From Culex pipiens pallens (Eukaryota > Arthropoda > Insecta > Diptera > Culicidae): a DNA stretch of 64,000 nucleotides. Under the pieces are notes generated by a model. That model worked only from the letters and a program-made list of their open reading frames with translations. It searched no databases and was not told the DNA's origin. Shown piece after piece: positions 1-10,737 of the stretch; the first letter of the stretch is position 1, and each line of letters begins with the position of its first letter. The stretch is taken from the NCBI RefSeq assembly GCF_016801865.2, contig NC_068938.1, forward strand, positions 46,583,808 to 46,647,807. Direction: 5' to 3'. The position numbers and the translations under genes are program-made.

Positions 1-639
1 TTTTCGAAACAAGTGCGTAAAATTGCACTCAAATGCAAGGGGTTTCCAGCATCGTGTCAGACTGGTCACTAATCCGGAATTACTTGGAATTTGAGCAAGT
101 AATTCTGTAATTCCGGATTTACTGAGTAATTCCAGAGTAATCCTGGTAATTCCTAATAATCCCAGTAATCCTGGTAATTCCATGATTCTTGTTTGTGAAA
201 ACAAACTTCAGAAAATAATAAAATAATAAAAAATAACTGTTAAAAAGATAATTTCGATAAACCTTTTATAATTCCTTATTGCCTATAAATTTTCATGTAT
301 GAAACCAAAGTTACAGCTAGTACGGGATCATTCGGATTTTGAGTAAGTAATTCAGTAATTCCAGAATTATTCCGCAATTCTGCAGTAATTCCTATAATTC
401 TGGAATTACCTAGTAATTCCGTAGTAATTCGAGTAATTCCATAGTTACTCAGTAATTCGTGTATTTCCCATTAACTCAAGTAACTACTAGTAATTCTTTA
501 AAGGTAAATCGGCAGAATGCATTTTGCTTTTCCTTGATGCTTTTTATGGTTGTAAGAAGTACAGAGCGGATTCGAAATGTCCCCCAATTTGGATGCTCTC
601 TAATTCAAATGTATTCGGATGAAAAACACTCAAACGTCA

Positions 640-1120
640 AAATCAGTTGTCAAACTGACGTTGATGTTTACCACATTATTCGATGATTTCCAAGTAGGGC
701 GTCCAATTTTCCCGGGTTTTGAGTTTACCGGAAAACGGAAAAAATATATTTTTTATTCCGGGAAATTTTTGAAAACGTCGTAAAATCTATGTTTTCTTTA
801 TATTAGTTATGTTTTTTAAAATCAAACTACTAGCTCAATACTATTAAAATTAATCTAAACAGGGATAGCACACCAAAATCAGTTTTCAAAATGATGTTGA
901 TATTTACCCACTTGTTCGAGGATTTCCAAGCAGGACGTCTAATTTTCCCAGGTTTTGAGTTTCCCGGAAAACGGGATAAATATTTATTTATTCCCGGGAA
1001 GTTTTTAGTTTTTGAAAAAGTAATAAAATCTATGTTTTCTTTATATTTGTTATGTTTTTCAAGCTTTAAATTTATAGAATTAGCTCAATACTATTAATAT
1101 CAATCTAAACAAGGATAGCA
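640..1120. repeat. imperfect tandem duplication of about 240 bp
   Basis: The segment about 640-873 recurs at about 884-1115 with the same order of landmarks: GTTGATGTTTACC, TTTCCAAG, a CGTCCAATTTTCCC-like motif, a CCGGAAAACGG motif and CTCAATACTATTAA. It duplicates the left end of the inner CCCGGG-type element together with its flank. Confidence 0.7.
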
Positions 1121-1139
1121 GTTTTTAGATAGCTTAACA

Positions 1140-1610
1140 TTCCAACGCCCAAGGCTCCAAAAAGTTGGAACGGTAACTTCAACTCACTGGTTCTCGGGCA
1201 TAACTCAACCAATCAAGATGATTCTTCTTTCCAGTGATTTGTAAGAATGTCTAGATGATCCTTAAATTGTGCAGAACTTAATTCGATCAAATCTGTAATT
1301 TTTGCGATCAAAAACATCGTTCCAACTTTTTTTTTCGCATGTAAAAAAAAATCGCAAAAAATTCCGCGGCGGCAGTCGTTTTAAAAAAGGTAGAACGATG
1401 TTTTTGATCGCAAAAATTACAGATTTGATCGAATTAAGTTCTGCACAATTTTAGGATCATCTAGACATTCTTACAAATCACTGGAAACAAGAATCGTCCC
1501 GATTGGTTGAGTAATGCCCGAGAACCAGTGAGTTGAAGTTACTGTTCCTCCTTTTTTGGGAGGCTTGGGCGTCTGTGTAAGTTGGACATGCGTTGGACGT
1601 TCCAGTGTTA
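1140..1610. mobile_element. foldback element
   Basis: The left arm (about 1140-1335) is repeated inverted at about 1385-1610. Both carry CAACTCACTGG, the TAAGAATGTCTAGATGATC block and ATCAAAAACATCGTTC. Arm ends share CGCCCAAG-CTCC. The spacer is short (about 50 bp), so the transcript would fold into a hairpin with arms of about 195 bp. No ORF. Confidence 0.7.
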
Positions 1611-1808
1611 AACAATTTTTTGCTGTTCTCTGTTGTGCTTTGAATTTTATATGCACCACATTTCTAATTCAAATTAAATAAGTATCTTATAAATATTTAT
1701 TTTTGAAGCTTGAAAATTGGTTTAAGATGTCTTAAAACAAAAATGACAGCAAATAAAATGGTACCAATTTATGTAAAATTTTAGAAAAGTTTAAACATAT
1801 TAATTGTA

Positions 1809-2024
1809 CGAAACGAAACTATTGGCACTACGCCCCCCGGGGCATGGCCTTCCTCTAACGTGGGATTTCTGCTCCAGCGCCTCTGACGAGACAGGAGAAA
1901 CCGGGACCGACGTTTTACTTCACCATCCGATAGAAGCTCAGTGGATAAGGCGGGAATCGAACCCGCGTCTCATAGCATCATCGGGATCGGCAGCCGAAGC
2001 CGCTACCCCTGCGCCACGAGACCT
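1809..2024 (-). mobile_element. tRNA-derived SINE with 13-bp target duplication
   Basis: On the minus strand the element starts with a tRNA-like head containing an A box (TGGCGCAGGGG) and a B box (GGTTCGATTCC), followed by an unrelated body ending near AATAGTTTCGTTTCG. The exact 13-bp repeat CATATTAATTGTA flanks it at 1796-1808 and 2025-2037. These pol III promoter boxes and the duplication identify a SINE. It is the youngest layer in this nest. Confidence 0.85.
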
Positions 2025-2706
2025 CATATTAATTGTAATACTAATGTAATTTCCAGGCCAAATTATGATTTTTGTTTAATTTCGGAAATTCCCCGTACAA
2101 CATATAAAAATCCCGGGAATTTTGTGCCGGAAATTCCCGGGATGGACGTACTATTGCTAAGCACGTGGTTTTGTGCATTTGACAGCTGTCATTCGATCCA
2201 ATTCTCAATATGCTGGAAGCTAGGCAGTAATTCCAAGTTATTTTTATAAATTTGAGCAATTCTGCGTGGTTTCTGGAAATCCCAAGTAATTCTGGGAAAT
2301 CAATATTGCCAGTAATCCTGGTAATTCCATTTAGACTGGTCAGTAATCCTTGATGCTGGAAACCCCTTGCTCAAATGGATGCCAAAAAGTACTTTTAAGT
2401 TTTATTTTAACATTAAAATAAGGGCCTTTTTGTCATTCGAGAATCACAGTAAATCTACGTAGTTTCACAACTGAATTGCAAAAAAATAACATTTATAAAA
2501 ATGATTTAGTGAAAACTAACAAAAAACAATTTCTAATATGTGTCTAATAACAGTATTTGTTTAGTAACTGGGCCTAATAACAAAGCAAAAGAAATTAGAG
2601 TTCAGTGGATGCAAACAAATATTTCATTAAAAAAAAAATTGCTTGTGCTTGGAGAGATTTAGCTATGTCATGCTTTAAGTCCAGTTACCGAACAAGTACT
2701 GTAGTT

Positions 2707-3315
2707 GGGTAATTCTCCACCAACTCACACGAACTCGGAAAAAGTTGCCCTGACCCCTCTTCGATTTTCGTGAAACTTTGCTCTAAGGGGTTATTTTGGT
2801 CCCTGATCGCGAATCCGAGGTCCATTTTTTGATATCTCGTGACGGTGCGGCGGTACGACTCCTTTCATTTTTCTGGTTTTTTACTAAGACACGGTTATTT
2901 CAGATTCGAAAAGTACATTAAATTTTCCATAAAATTAAATGTCTCACGATTTTTGACAGTTGAGTAACGGGAAATGGCAGCGATTTTCAAACTATTTTTT
3001 AACTTTTTTTGATGAAAAATACGTTTTTTTTCGGAATTTTGAGTACGCCATCAAATCGAGCGTCTAATTTTACACAAAAGTCCCTTTGACACCAAATTTC
3101 TATCTCTTCACGGTTGCGAGCTACAAATCACTGAAAATCGTGTCTTGGTAAAAAACCAGAAAAATGAAAGAGTCGTACCGCCCCACCGTCACGAAATATC
3201 GAAAAATGGACCTCGGATTCGTGATCAGGAACCATAATAACCCCTTAGAGCAAAGTTTCACGCAAATCGAAGAGGGGTCGGGGCAACTGCTGTGTGAGTT
3301 GGCGGAGAATGACCC
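2707..3315. mobile_element. palindromic (long inverted repeat) element, 609 bp
   Basis: Begins GGGTAATTCTCC-CCAACTCACAC and ends with the inverted form. The arms run inward for more than 150 bp, including the CCTCGGATTCG-TGATCAGG and CGTCACGA blocks. A 4-bp direct repeat AGTT flanks it (2703-2706 and 3316-3319). It is a shorter relative of the element at 61,956-63,285. No coding capacity. Confidence 0.8.
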
Positions 3316-4379
3316 AGTTATAAAACGCAGAAAAGAAAATTAGGCTTTTGTAAATTTTCTTAATTTTTTGACAAAAAATTTGATAAAAAAAGAAAATTTG
3401 AATTGCAACATTTTTTTGTGGTAAAATGCCCCCATTCACAGTTATCGGCAATATTGTTTGCAAATGTTCTAAATGTGTTGAAATAAATACAATTTGTAAA
3501 TGTAAATGTAAATAAAATTTTTATGAAGGAGAAGAACCCTGATTATTTTTGAGTTGCTCAGATTTCTTAAAATTTGGCAATGTTTTAGCCAGATAACTGG
3601 AACACCATATTTCTTTTGTAAAAAAACGCACAGAAATAATCTCATCTAGAATAAGTTGAGGCACAAAACTTACAAAAATTATCTCTTTTAGGGTTTTGGT
3701 CAAAACAAATATAAGTATTTGGGCGATATTTGAGGGTTGAAATATGCTTCTATAGTATTTTAAACCGAATTCAGCTCATTTTATTTCTGGTAACTATCGA
3801 TTGATGAACGTTTCCTTCATGGCGGAGAATGACCTATTTTTTTTCTGAATACGACGATGAATTAAACATTTGACATAAAAAAAAGGTTTTCTCAAATCTG
3901 TGACCTCTAATATAATCTTAACCTTTGGAGTTGTAGTGAACATAACTTTAATTTTTGTAAAAGAAAATATTTCATCAACGCAGATATAATGGACTTTAGT
4001 TTATGGAATTGCATGCACTCAAATACAATTTATTAATTTCAAATGTTTATTGATTCTACTAATTTATACTTGTTCAAATTTTGGTTGCGAAAATTGAAAA
4101 TCGAGTTCGTCGCTGTTTGTTGTTTGTTGTCTTTTAATGATTACTCTACATATAGGCCATAGTTATTGTTTTGTTTTCTTAATGGTTTTCAAGTAACAAT
4201 ATTCTATTTCAGAGTAAAATTAAAATGTTGCAATAATTGTCACACCTTGCCAAAGTAATTAAAAGCTCAATTGAACCGTAATCCACAGTTTGTCCCAGTG
4301 ACACCGAAACGCTTCAGACAGTGACGTAAAAGTGCCAAATCAAACTCAATAGTTCACCACCCAGCAGCAGAAGATGCAG
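3316..4379. other. AT-rich spacer
   Basis: No coding signal. The 17-bp stretch around 3819-3835 (GGCGGAGAATGACC) is the right-hand tip of another copy of the 2,707-3,315 family, so part of this spacer is an eroded repeat. Confidence 0.5.
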
Positions 4380-4640
4380 GTCGCGTGCAAGAATTTCGCG
4401 TAATTTCCCTCCCAGAAGGCGTCGTCGTCGTCGTCGCGACGTCTAACATTCCGAGATGCGCAACGATGCACCACCTCGCGTGCAACTCTCTCGCTGCACT
4501 ATTATGCAATTTTCGTCATCGACCACCACATTGGGCTGCAAATGCGATGGAATTGTTTGTCTATATAAACGTGGATTAAACAATTGTTCTGCTACCGGTT
4601 AAGTTATGGTACAGTGGCAGTGATGGGGGAGGAAAAATGG
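4380..4640 (+). promoter_or_regulatory. GC-richer unique segment with TATA box, possible promoter
   Basis: This island stands out from AT-rich surroundings and matches no repeat in the window. TATATAAA lies at 4562-4569 on the plus strand; a start site would be expected near 4590-4600. A (GTC)n run lies at 4422-4436. No convincing coding exon follows. It may equally be an enhancer or an unannotated 5' UTR. Confidence 0.25.
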
Positions 4641-6621
4641 GGTGGCTTCGGGGGCGGATGTTTGCTATTATTTGCATATTGAAGATGCCTTCTGATGTTT
4701 GGTATGGATTGTGATGAAGAAAGGTGGGCCTGAACACGGGTTTTGCATAAATGAATTAAATTTTTATATGAAACAAAATTCATTATAATTTATTACTTTT
4801 GGTCACTCATTTTTTTTAGAACCAAGACCAAATTGTTTAGATTTTTAATAAGATACAAAAATATTGAACCCCACCGTATTGATGGATCACTATCGATCGT
4901 ACAGTTTGTTGCATGGGACTGGGACTGCTGCTATGGTAGTGTAGATAAATAGGTTGCAGGTTCGAACCGACACGCCAATTCAAGAACTCTCCCATTCAAG
5001 TTAATGAAACAGAACCGCCAACGAGAGTTTGCCAGATTCAACTTTATTTGTGTTTGTGGGCGAAAGTGAGAGTGCCGTCGGCGTTTAGTCTGATACCTGC
5101 TACTAACAGATTGCACCATTTAATTTTTGACGGTTTCCATTTCGAGATCAGTGTTGTGGTAAATTGCGATGATAAATGATGATTGCGAATGGGGGGAATC
5201 TTATTTGGCATTTCAGATGAAAGTTTGGAGGGAAGTGTCGTGTTACCATAATTTTGGTATATTTCCTTTGCTCGTTTCGTGACATGACGTAAACAAACCG
5301 GAACGATTTGTGGAATGTTATTGACCCGGCTTCTTTATAATCATGCAAAAATCTCTTTTGAGTAATAACTTGTGTAATTCTTAATTAAGAGGGATTTTTC
5401 CAAGGTACTTCATAATTTCTTTGGAAATGAAAGTGCAGTCAATTAAACAATAAATTCTTGGGTTGATAATAAGATATGTAAGTTATTTTGAATATTTATG
5501 AAGTTTACACATTACATTACAGTACCACAAAAACTTTTATTAAAAAAATCTTTAAAACATAGTTTTATACAATAAATCTTTAAATTTAGTGATATCTTGT
5601 ATTATTAATTTTAAAATTCAAAAGATCAAAAACAATATTAACCTCTTTTTGACTGTCAACCATGTAATAAAAATTAGCAATGGGTGCAAATAGCACTATT
5701 TTCATAATTCGAAAAAAAAAATCACAAATTCAATTCAATAGTGGCTATATCAAGGAAAGGTGCACCTTTTTAAATAACATTTGAAGTAGTTTTCGATTAC
5801 AAATTTGATCCTGCATAAAAAAATGCTTCAATTGTTTTTTTCTTCTGAACATTTTTATAAATATAGTTTTAAAATGCATATTAGAAAAATTAATTGAATT
5901 AATAACTCGGATGCAAAATGGTGCCCCATTACATGATGCCTCTTTTAATCCCTTGGAACATATAAAAAAATCGTAAATCTAAAAAAACAGACTTTAGAAT
6001 TTATTTTTGATTGTTTAAAAGTGAATATTGCAAATATTTTTCAAAGTTTATTCCCCCTCTCCCTTCAAAATTGGCCCAAAAAATCCGGGGGCAAAGCAAT
6101 ATTTTTTTAAAAAACTTCAAATTTCAATAGAAATTGAAGTCTAATCAACTGAAAACAATCTGAAATGCATTTTCGGCGTTCATAATCTTATTTAGCATAA
6201 TTGAGCTTGTTTAAAAATATATTTTTTTTTTTTATGAAATTCTAATGTACCGCGTCGAAACAACTTTTTTTTCGTCAATACTTAGGTATTTCGGAAACTT
6301 ATGATTGCAAATCAACTGGACAAGTGTATAATGCATTTAAAAAAATTGTTTCATTTAACGGTGCACATCAACCAGAGCTTTTGCACCAAGATTTTTATTA
6401 CAGATATTTTAGTGTTTTCGAAACTACGGGAACTATTGATATAATTTTTTATTCATCCCCTAAAGTACTGTCTATTAAGCGATTTACAACAACAATTTGC
6501 CTATTTTTACAATCGGTTTGTTGCAGGATTTGGTCCGTAAGATTGGAAATTTTGGAATAAGAAGACAACAACTTCCTTGGTTGCTGTGCACCCTTAAATG
6601 TTGAAAATGTGCCTTTTATTT
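4641..6621. other. AT-rich intergenic or intronic DNA with repeat fragments
   Basis: No gene recognised. A tRNA-like B box (GGTTCGAACC) at about 4959 lies in a GC-richer 180-bp piece (4,930-5,115) that may be a worn SINE. A dispersed repeat is listed separately at 6,048-6,200. The rest is low-complexity A/T sequence. Confidence 0.4.
6048..6200 (+). repeat. dispersed repeat family, copy 1 of 3
   Basis: The string of motifs CCCTTCAAAATTGGCCC, GGGGGCAA, AATCA-CTGAAA-CAAT and GAAATGCATTTTC recurs at about 19,795-19,970 and 28,890-29,040 in the same order and strand. Sequence divergence is high, so the copies are old. No ORF or termini could be defined. Confidence 0.5.
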
Positions 6622-7460
6622 AACCCTCTACTGCCCAAAATTTTTTTTTCGAAAATATTTATTTTTCCCGTGTTTAGGAGGTCACTTTGAGCAACTTTTG
6701 TTCTACGAAAAACTTTACTTCTCTTGTTTTATGTTTTTCTTGTTTTATTTTTAGTATTTTAATTTGCATTTATCTTGTTTAGTTTATGTTTGTTTTTGGT
6801 AGTATTTGGCCTATTCTGCCTCCTAATATAATTACATTTTGCCTATCTAATTTCTTCACGTTTTTACAGTCACTTTTTTCAATTTTTTGCATGTTTTTCA
6901 CATTTTTTGCTATAGAATGGCACCATCATCATTTAAATTGCAAAAAATACGTAGAGGCATAGTCTGGGACACTACAAAAATTACTGCATACTTCTTTTTA
7001 CTGAAAATATAGAAAATGTTACTAAAAAACACAGCCAAAGTTGACCCCTGAAAAATTACATTTTTAAAAACATTTGCAAAGTCACATAAAGATGCCAAAC
7101 TGTTAAATTGTGTTAATCTACGCTCCACGTGGTTTATGGAAAATGGAATAATTTTTTAAGGGTTAACTTTGGCTGTGTTTTTTACTAATATTTTTTATAT
7201 TTTTAAGTAAAAAAGAGTATGCAGTAAGTCTATAGCTAAAAATGTGAAATACAAGCAAAAAAAAAAAACATGAAAAAATAGAAAAGTCACATGTAATGAT
7301 AGGAGGTGGTAGAGTAGGCCAAATACTACCAAAAGCAAACATGAACTAAACAAAATAAATTCAAATTAAAATACTAAAAATAAAACAAGAAAAACATAAA
7401 ACAAGAGAAATAAAGTTTTTCATAGAACAAAAGTTGCTCAAAATGACCTCTTGAACAAGG
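6622..7460. mobile_element. palindromic element with SINE in its right arm
   Basis: The left arm begins near 6,622 (TAACCCTCTACTGCCC). Its reverse complement is traceable at about 7,260-7,460: GGAGGTGGTAGAGTAGGCC, CAAATACTACCAAAA and GCTCAAAATGACCTC match CTTTGAGCAACTTTTG and neighbours. The outer tip of the right arm appears interrupted by the SINE at about 7,465-7,630. Both arms are A/T rich; no coding capacity. Confidence 0.6.
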
Positions 7461-7464
7461 GAAA

Positions 7465-7630
7465 GAAGGAAACTAGTGTCGAGTAGATCACGGAGATCAC
7501 GGGATCACGGAAGGCGGGATCAGACAAATCTCGTCTCGAAAAATTCCACCAGGACCGTCTGGGATCGATCTCAGGCCGACTTTGTGAGAGACAACCACGA
7601 ATACCCCTACACCACGGGTCCCGGCAACGA
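7465..7630 (-). mobile_element. tRNA-derived SINE
   Basis: On the minus strand a tRNA-like head (A box TGGTGTAGGGG, complement of 7604-7614; B box GAGATCGATCCC, complement of 7561-7572) is followed by a tail with short ATCACGG repeats. It is a different family from the SINE at 1,809. I could not define a clean target duplication. Confidence 0.65.
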
Positions 7631-8055
7631 AGTATTATTTTTAGCAAAATAATGTCTATTTTTTTCTAAACATTGAGTAAAATGTGAATTTGTACCAGTA
7701 TTTCATTGGTATAGGGGAAAAATTTAAACATTTTTTTGCTCACTTTTATTTGAGCTTTTTATTACTTTGAAACTGTCAAAAACACTTATGAAAGCTGTGA
7801 GTCATGATCAAAGTTATCAAATCTCAAATTTCTCCTAAGTTAAGATATCGATACCCGTGTGCTCTCTTGTACTATCTAGATAGGAATCCCAGCCAGCTTA
7901 GTACAAGAGAGCACATCGGCATCGATATACAAATTAAGCTTTCTCTGGAGAAACTCAAATTTGATTGCAGATACGATACATTGATGCACAGTTAATTGGA
8001 ATTGATTACTATTGATATTGCTAATAAACATGTACAAACAACTGTCAATACTCAC
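7631..8055. other. AT-rich spacer with short inverted repeat
   Basis: The block GTGCTCTCTTGTACTA (7859-7874) is repeated inverted at about 7,900-7,914, making a roughly 60-bp hairpin. If the exon at 8,056-8,200 is real, this is the start of its first intron. Confidence 0.5.
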
Positions 8056-8200
8056 CATGCTGTGGTTGGACAAGCCGGTTGTCTATTTCGATGGACGCGA
8101 CGCTGCCAGCAGAGATCACTACCATCACTATCATCAGCAGCAGTGGCATTAGCCCTGAACTAACGGTCCGGAAGTTGTATTTACACCTCACAATCTCCAT
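8056..8200 (-). CDS. first coding exon of an unidentified secreted or membrane protein
   Basis: Reading leftward from the ATG at 8200-8198 gives 48 codons plus one base, then a perfect 5' splice site (CATG|GTGAGT; GT at 8055-8054). The peptide has a charged N-terminus (MEIVRCKYNFRT), a strongly hydrophobic stretch from about residue 18 to 30 (LMPLLLMIVMVVI) and a small-residue region (SAGSVAS) suited to signal-peptidase cleavage near residue 36. This is the shape of a secretory signal exon. The ATG has a purine at -3. Downstream exons should lie to the left; none with matching phase (needing two bases) was found, so the first intron probably exceeds 8 kb. I do not recognise the protein. Confidence 0.6.
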
Positions 8201-9460
8201 TGCTCGTATTTTTTATTTGCTTTTTCTTCTTTTATTTGGTTTTGTTTTGCAAAATTAAGATTGCAATAAAATCTCACTAAACACACTAAAACATTCACCT
8301 TCAGGGTCTGGGCTAATTAAAAATCACTACCTTAACCTGCCCCCCGTCTCTTTTTAGCACAGCTTTCCTTTTCACTCTCCCAGGTGTTCTCGTTTTTTTT
8401 TATTTGTGTGATTGTGTTACCTAAATAACGAAAAAATAAAAATGTTGATTACTTCCTTTGGCCCGATTTCTTGGACAGTTTGTATTATCGCAAATTTCGC
8501 CACCGATCTTTCTCGAATTCCGCCGCGCGCGCCGGTTTGCTCGGTTTTAAGGGAGGAATTTCAAGCACTTTTGTGGTTCCGCGGCCGGCTTTTCGTTTTA
8601 TCTGTCGAATGGGTGCTCACGCGGATGCTTTTGGCGGAAAAGGTCAAGCCCCCTAAAAGCTCAAACTCGAAAAAAAAACTACGAGACATCAACACAACAA
8701 GCGACGAACCTACCGCGAGACGAAATTCGCACCGTAATTGGACACGGAGAGAAAGCGTTCGGAAGACTGGTCGCGGATTTTCAGACTGGGACCATCATTA
8801 TCATTTCGCGTTTGACGCGGTTCGACAGGTTCCGGGCGGCCCCGTTAGGATGATCGCGTTAGATTTGGCCGGTGGGCCGTTATTAGCCAAGGGTTGATGA
8901 CCCCTGGCTTGGTGCGATCCTTCGTCTCTGTATCACCCCGTGCGTAATTACTAATTATCTCAGAAAAAAGTTTTCCTTCCAACAATTGCCAATTTGACAA
9001 ATCCGCTACTGTCTTCGGTGCGATTTCACACAAGATCCAACCCTTACGATCAGATCTTCCCACGCGCACACACACCTGGATCAACCCACACACACCTCAA
9101 TACCGTAAGATAATCTTCCGCGAAGATCCGTTGCAGAAAGAGCGCAGAGGAAGATCCCTAATTACTTCAATTTAGTTTCCACCACATCAAGAAGGCACTC
9201 TTGAACCGTTTGTCAGCCGTTGGCGCCGTAGTTGTGTAGCTTGAAGAACTAGCGACAGTCCCGGTGACATCGTTGAGCGGCCGTTGGCGTCAGGCTCCTC
9301 AGCGGCGAATTCGATCATAAATTCACTTCATTACACGTGAGCGTTGGCGTGCGCGGACATTGCACGCAATCGGCTTGGAGTTGTACGGGATAGTTCTTCT
9401 GGTGGGAATCTGTGGAAGTAATTTGAGATTTGAGAAAGTAACGTTAGAAGGAACTGTAAT
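8201..9460 (-). promoter_or_regulatory. GC-richer upstream region of the signal-peptide exon
   Basis: About 8,490-9,380 is clearly GC- and CpG-richer than the rest of the first 20 kb (GCCGCGCGCGCCGG near 8,520; several GGCG blocks to 9,360). It lies immediately 5' of the minus-strand exon. I read it as 5' UTR plus promoter. A 161-codon plus-strand open frame (8,412-8,897) is explained by the base composition. Confidence 0.35.
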
Positions 9461-9510
9461 ACTAATTAAATGCAGCATTTAAAGTGTAAAATATCTGCAG
9501 TAAACTATAT

Positions 9511-9610
9511 NNNNNNNNNNNNNNNNNNNNNNNNNNNNNNNNNNNNNNNNNNNNNNNNNNNNNNNNNNNNNNNNNNNNNNNNNNNNNNNNNNNNNNNNNN
9601 NNNNNNNNNN
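9511..9610. other. assembly gap of 100 N between repeated flanks
   Basis: Exactly 100 N. The 47 bases before the gap (TAATTAAATGCAGCATT..., 9464-9510) reappear just after it (9615-9661) with two small differences. The gap is either a collapsed tandem repeat or two copies of the same end that failed to merge. Confidence 0.95.
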
Positions 9611-9661
9611 ATAGTAATTAAATGCAGCATTATAAGTGTAAAATATCTGCAGTAAACTATA

Positions 9662-10729
9662 TTTATGACTATTTAAGTAAATCTTTGAGCACACGTAAAC
9701 ATAATGATACCACCCAGTGAGAATTTGACCTAAAGCTTCGAATCTTTTTAGGCTAAACCTCGAATGCCATTTTTTTGAATTTCAGAGGAACATTTTGAGT
9801 CGCAAGATATTTAAATTTAATTAAGAAATACATATTGGATTTACATTAAAAATAAAGGGTACTCAGTCTTTAATGTTAGTCTATGATTAACTAAAAAAAT
9901 ATGTATCGATATTGCACTTTGTCGATCTATTATGAGAAGCCAGAAAGAACACTTTCACGTGCAGCGTAAAACGCGCAAGCGTAAATGTGCTGGCGTTTAT
10001 GCTTCGACTTGACGACTTGTCGATCTTTCGAGCGAGAACGAGCCGGGACTTCGAATTTGATGTTCAGTATATGATTCTGTATAAAATCAAAAATTTAATA
10101 GGAAAAATAGGGTAAAATTAAGACGTAAAACACTAATATGGCTATATCTCTGGAAATAAATTTTGGAAAAGCATCAAATTTTGGGCCCAATCAGTTTATG
10201 GCGCATGTTTTCGAATGGCTTTTTGTTTGAAACTGAATTCTTTTAATTTAATAGTGTTATCTGTAAAGTAGTCCAAAACATACCTCTAAAAATGGCTTTG
10301 ACCACATTTACTGGTCGAAAATTGTGAATCGAAAAATAAAATGTTCGCCTCCGACCCCACGGCTACAAATCGGAAATATAAAAATTGTGGGTTTTACGAG
10401 CGATTTTCCAATGATGGAAGACACACATTTTTAAGAGCGGATACAGACATCGCTCAAGTATTTCAGAAAAAGAGCTCTTAAAAATCAGACGTTGAGTTAC
10501 GGGTTTCGGGCCAAAATGCAATCGAAAGAGCGCATCTAAACCTTCAATTTAGCAATAGGATTTTTTCCTGGGACGAATCCTCGCCGTGCACGAATTTTTT
10601 AAGATTTCTGAGAAAAGCGTTTTTCCAAAGCAAACCTTAAACCTTTCTTTTGTAAGAAAGGCAAAAAAAGTCAGAAATTTGGCCAACAACTGGTCGAGAT
10701 ATGACAAAACAAGGATCGCATGTGCAAAC
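9662..10729. other. AT-rich DNA, no gene seen
   Basis: Contains a moderately GC-richer piece (9,945-10,060) without a plausible exon. Nothing else recognisable. Confidence 0.4.
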
Positions 10730-10737
10730 ATCGGACA

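Larger units (their letters stand above)
695..2153. mobile_element. inner hAT-like element with CCCGGG subterminal motifs
   Basis: Termini TAGGGCGTCCAATTTTCCC (695) and the complement of TAGTACGTCCATCCCGGG (ending 2153) match the better-preserved family member at 10,738-11,932. The flanking octamers TTTCCAAG and TTGCTAAG agree at 6 of 8 positions, so this is an old insertion with a decayed target duplication. It sits inside the outer element at 36-2369. Confidence 0.5.
36..2369. mobile_element. hAT-like non-autonomous element, 2.3 kb, exact 8-bp target duplication
   Basis: Inverted termini CAAGGGGTTTCCAGCATC (36-53) and its complement (2352-2369) are flanked by the exact 8-bp direct repeat CTCAAATG at 28-35 and 2370-2377. 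An 8-bp duplication is typical of the hAT superfamily. Subterminal regions (60-480 and about 2225-2335) are packed with short GTAATTCC-type repeats in both orientations, the arrangement expected of transposase-binding sites. No transposase ORF is present. The interior is filled by later insertions: a second hAT-like element, a foldback and a SINE. Confidence 0.75.

Noticed and set aside
1940..2024. Functional tRNA gene on the minus strand
   Set aside because: A and B boxes are good, but the acceptor and anticodon stems do not close and the sequence is the head of a SINE with a 13-bp duplication.
4385..4579. Minus-strand frame PNVVVDDENCIIVQRES after a possible acceptor
   Set aside because: It needs phase 0, but the only known upstream exon (8,056-8,200) leaves phase 1; the frame closes after about 30 codons.
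4930..5115. tRNA gene suggested by GGTTCGAACC
   Set aside because: No matching A box at the right distance and no cloverleaf stems; at most a worn SINE.
8412..8897. 161-codon plus-strand frame
   Set aside because: GC-rich upstream region of the minus-strand exon; no recognisable protein, splice sites or codon preference.
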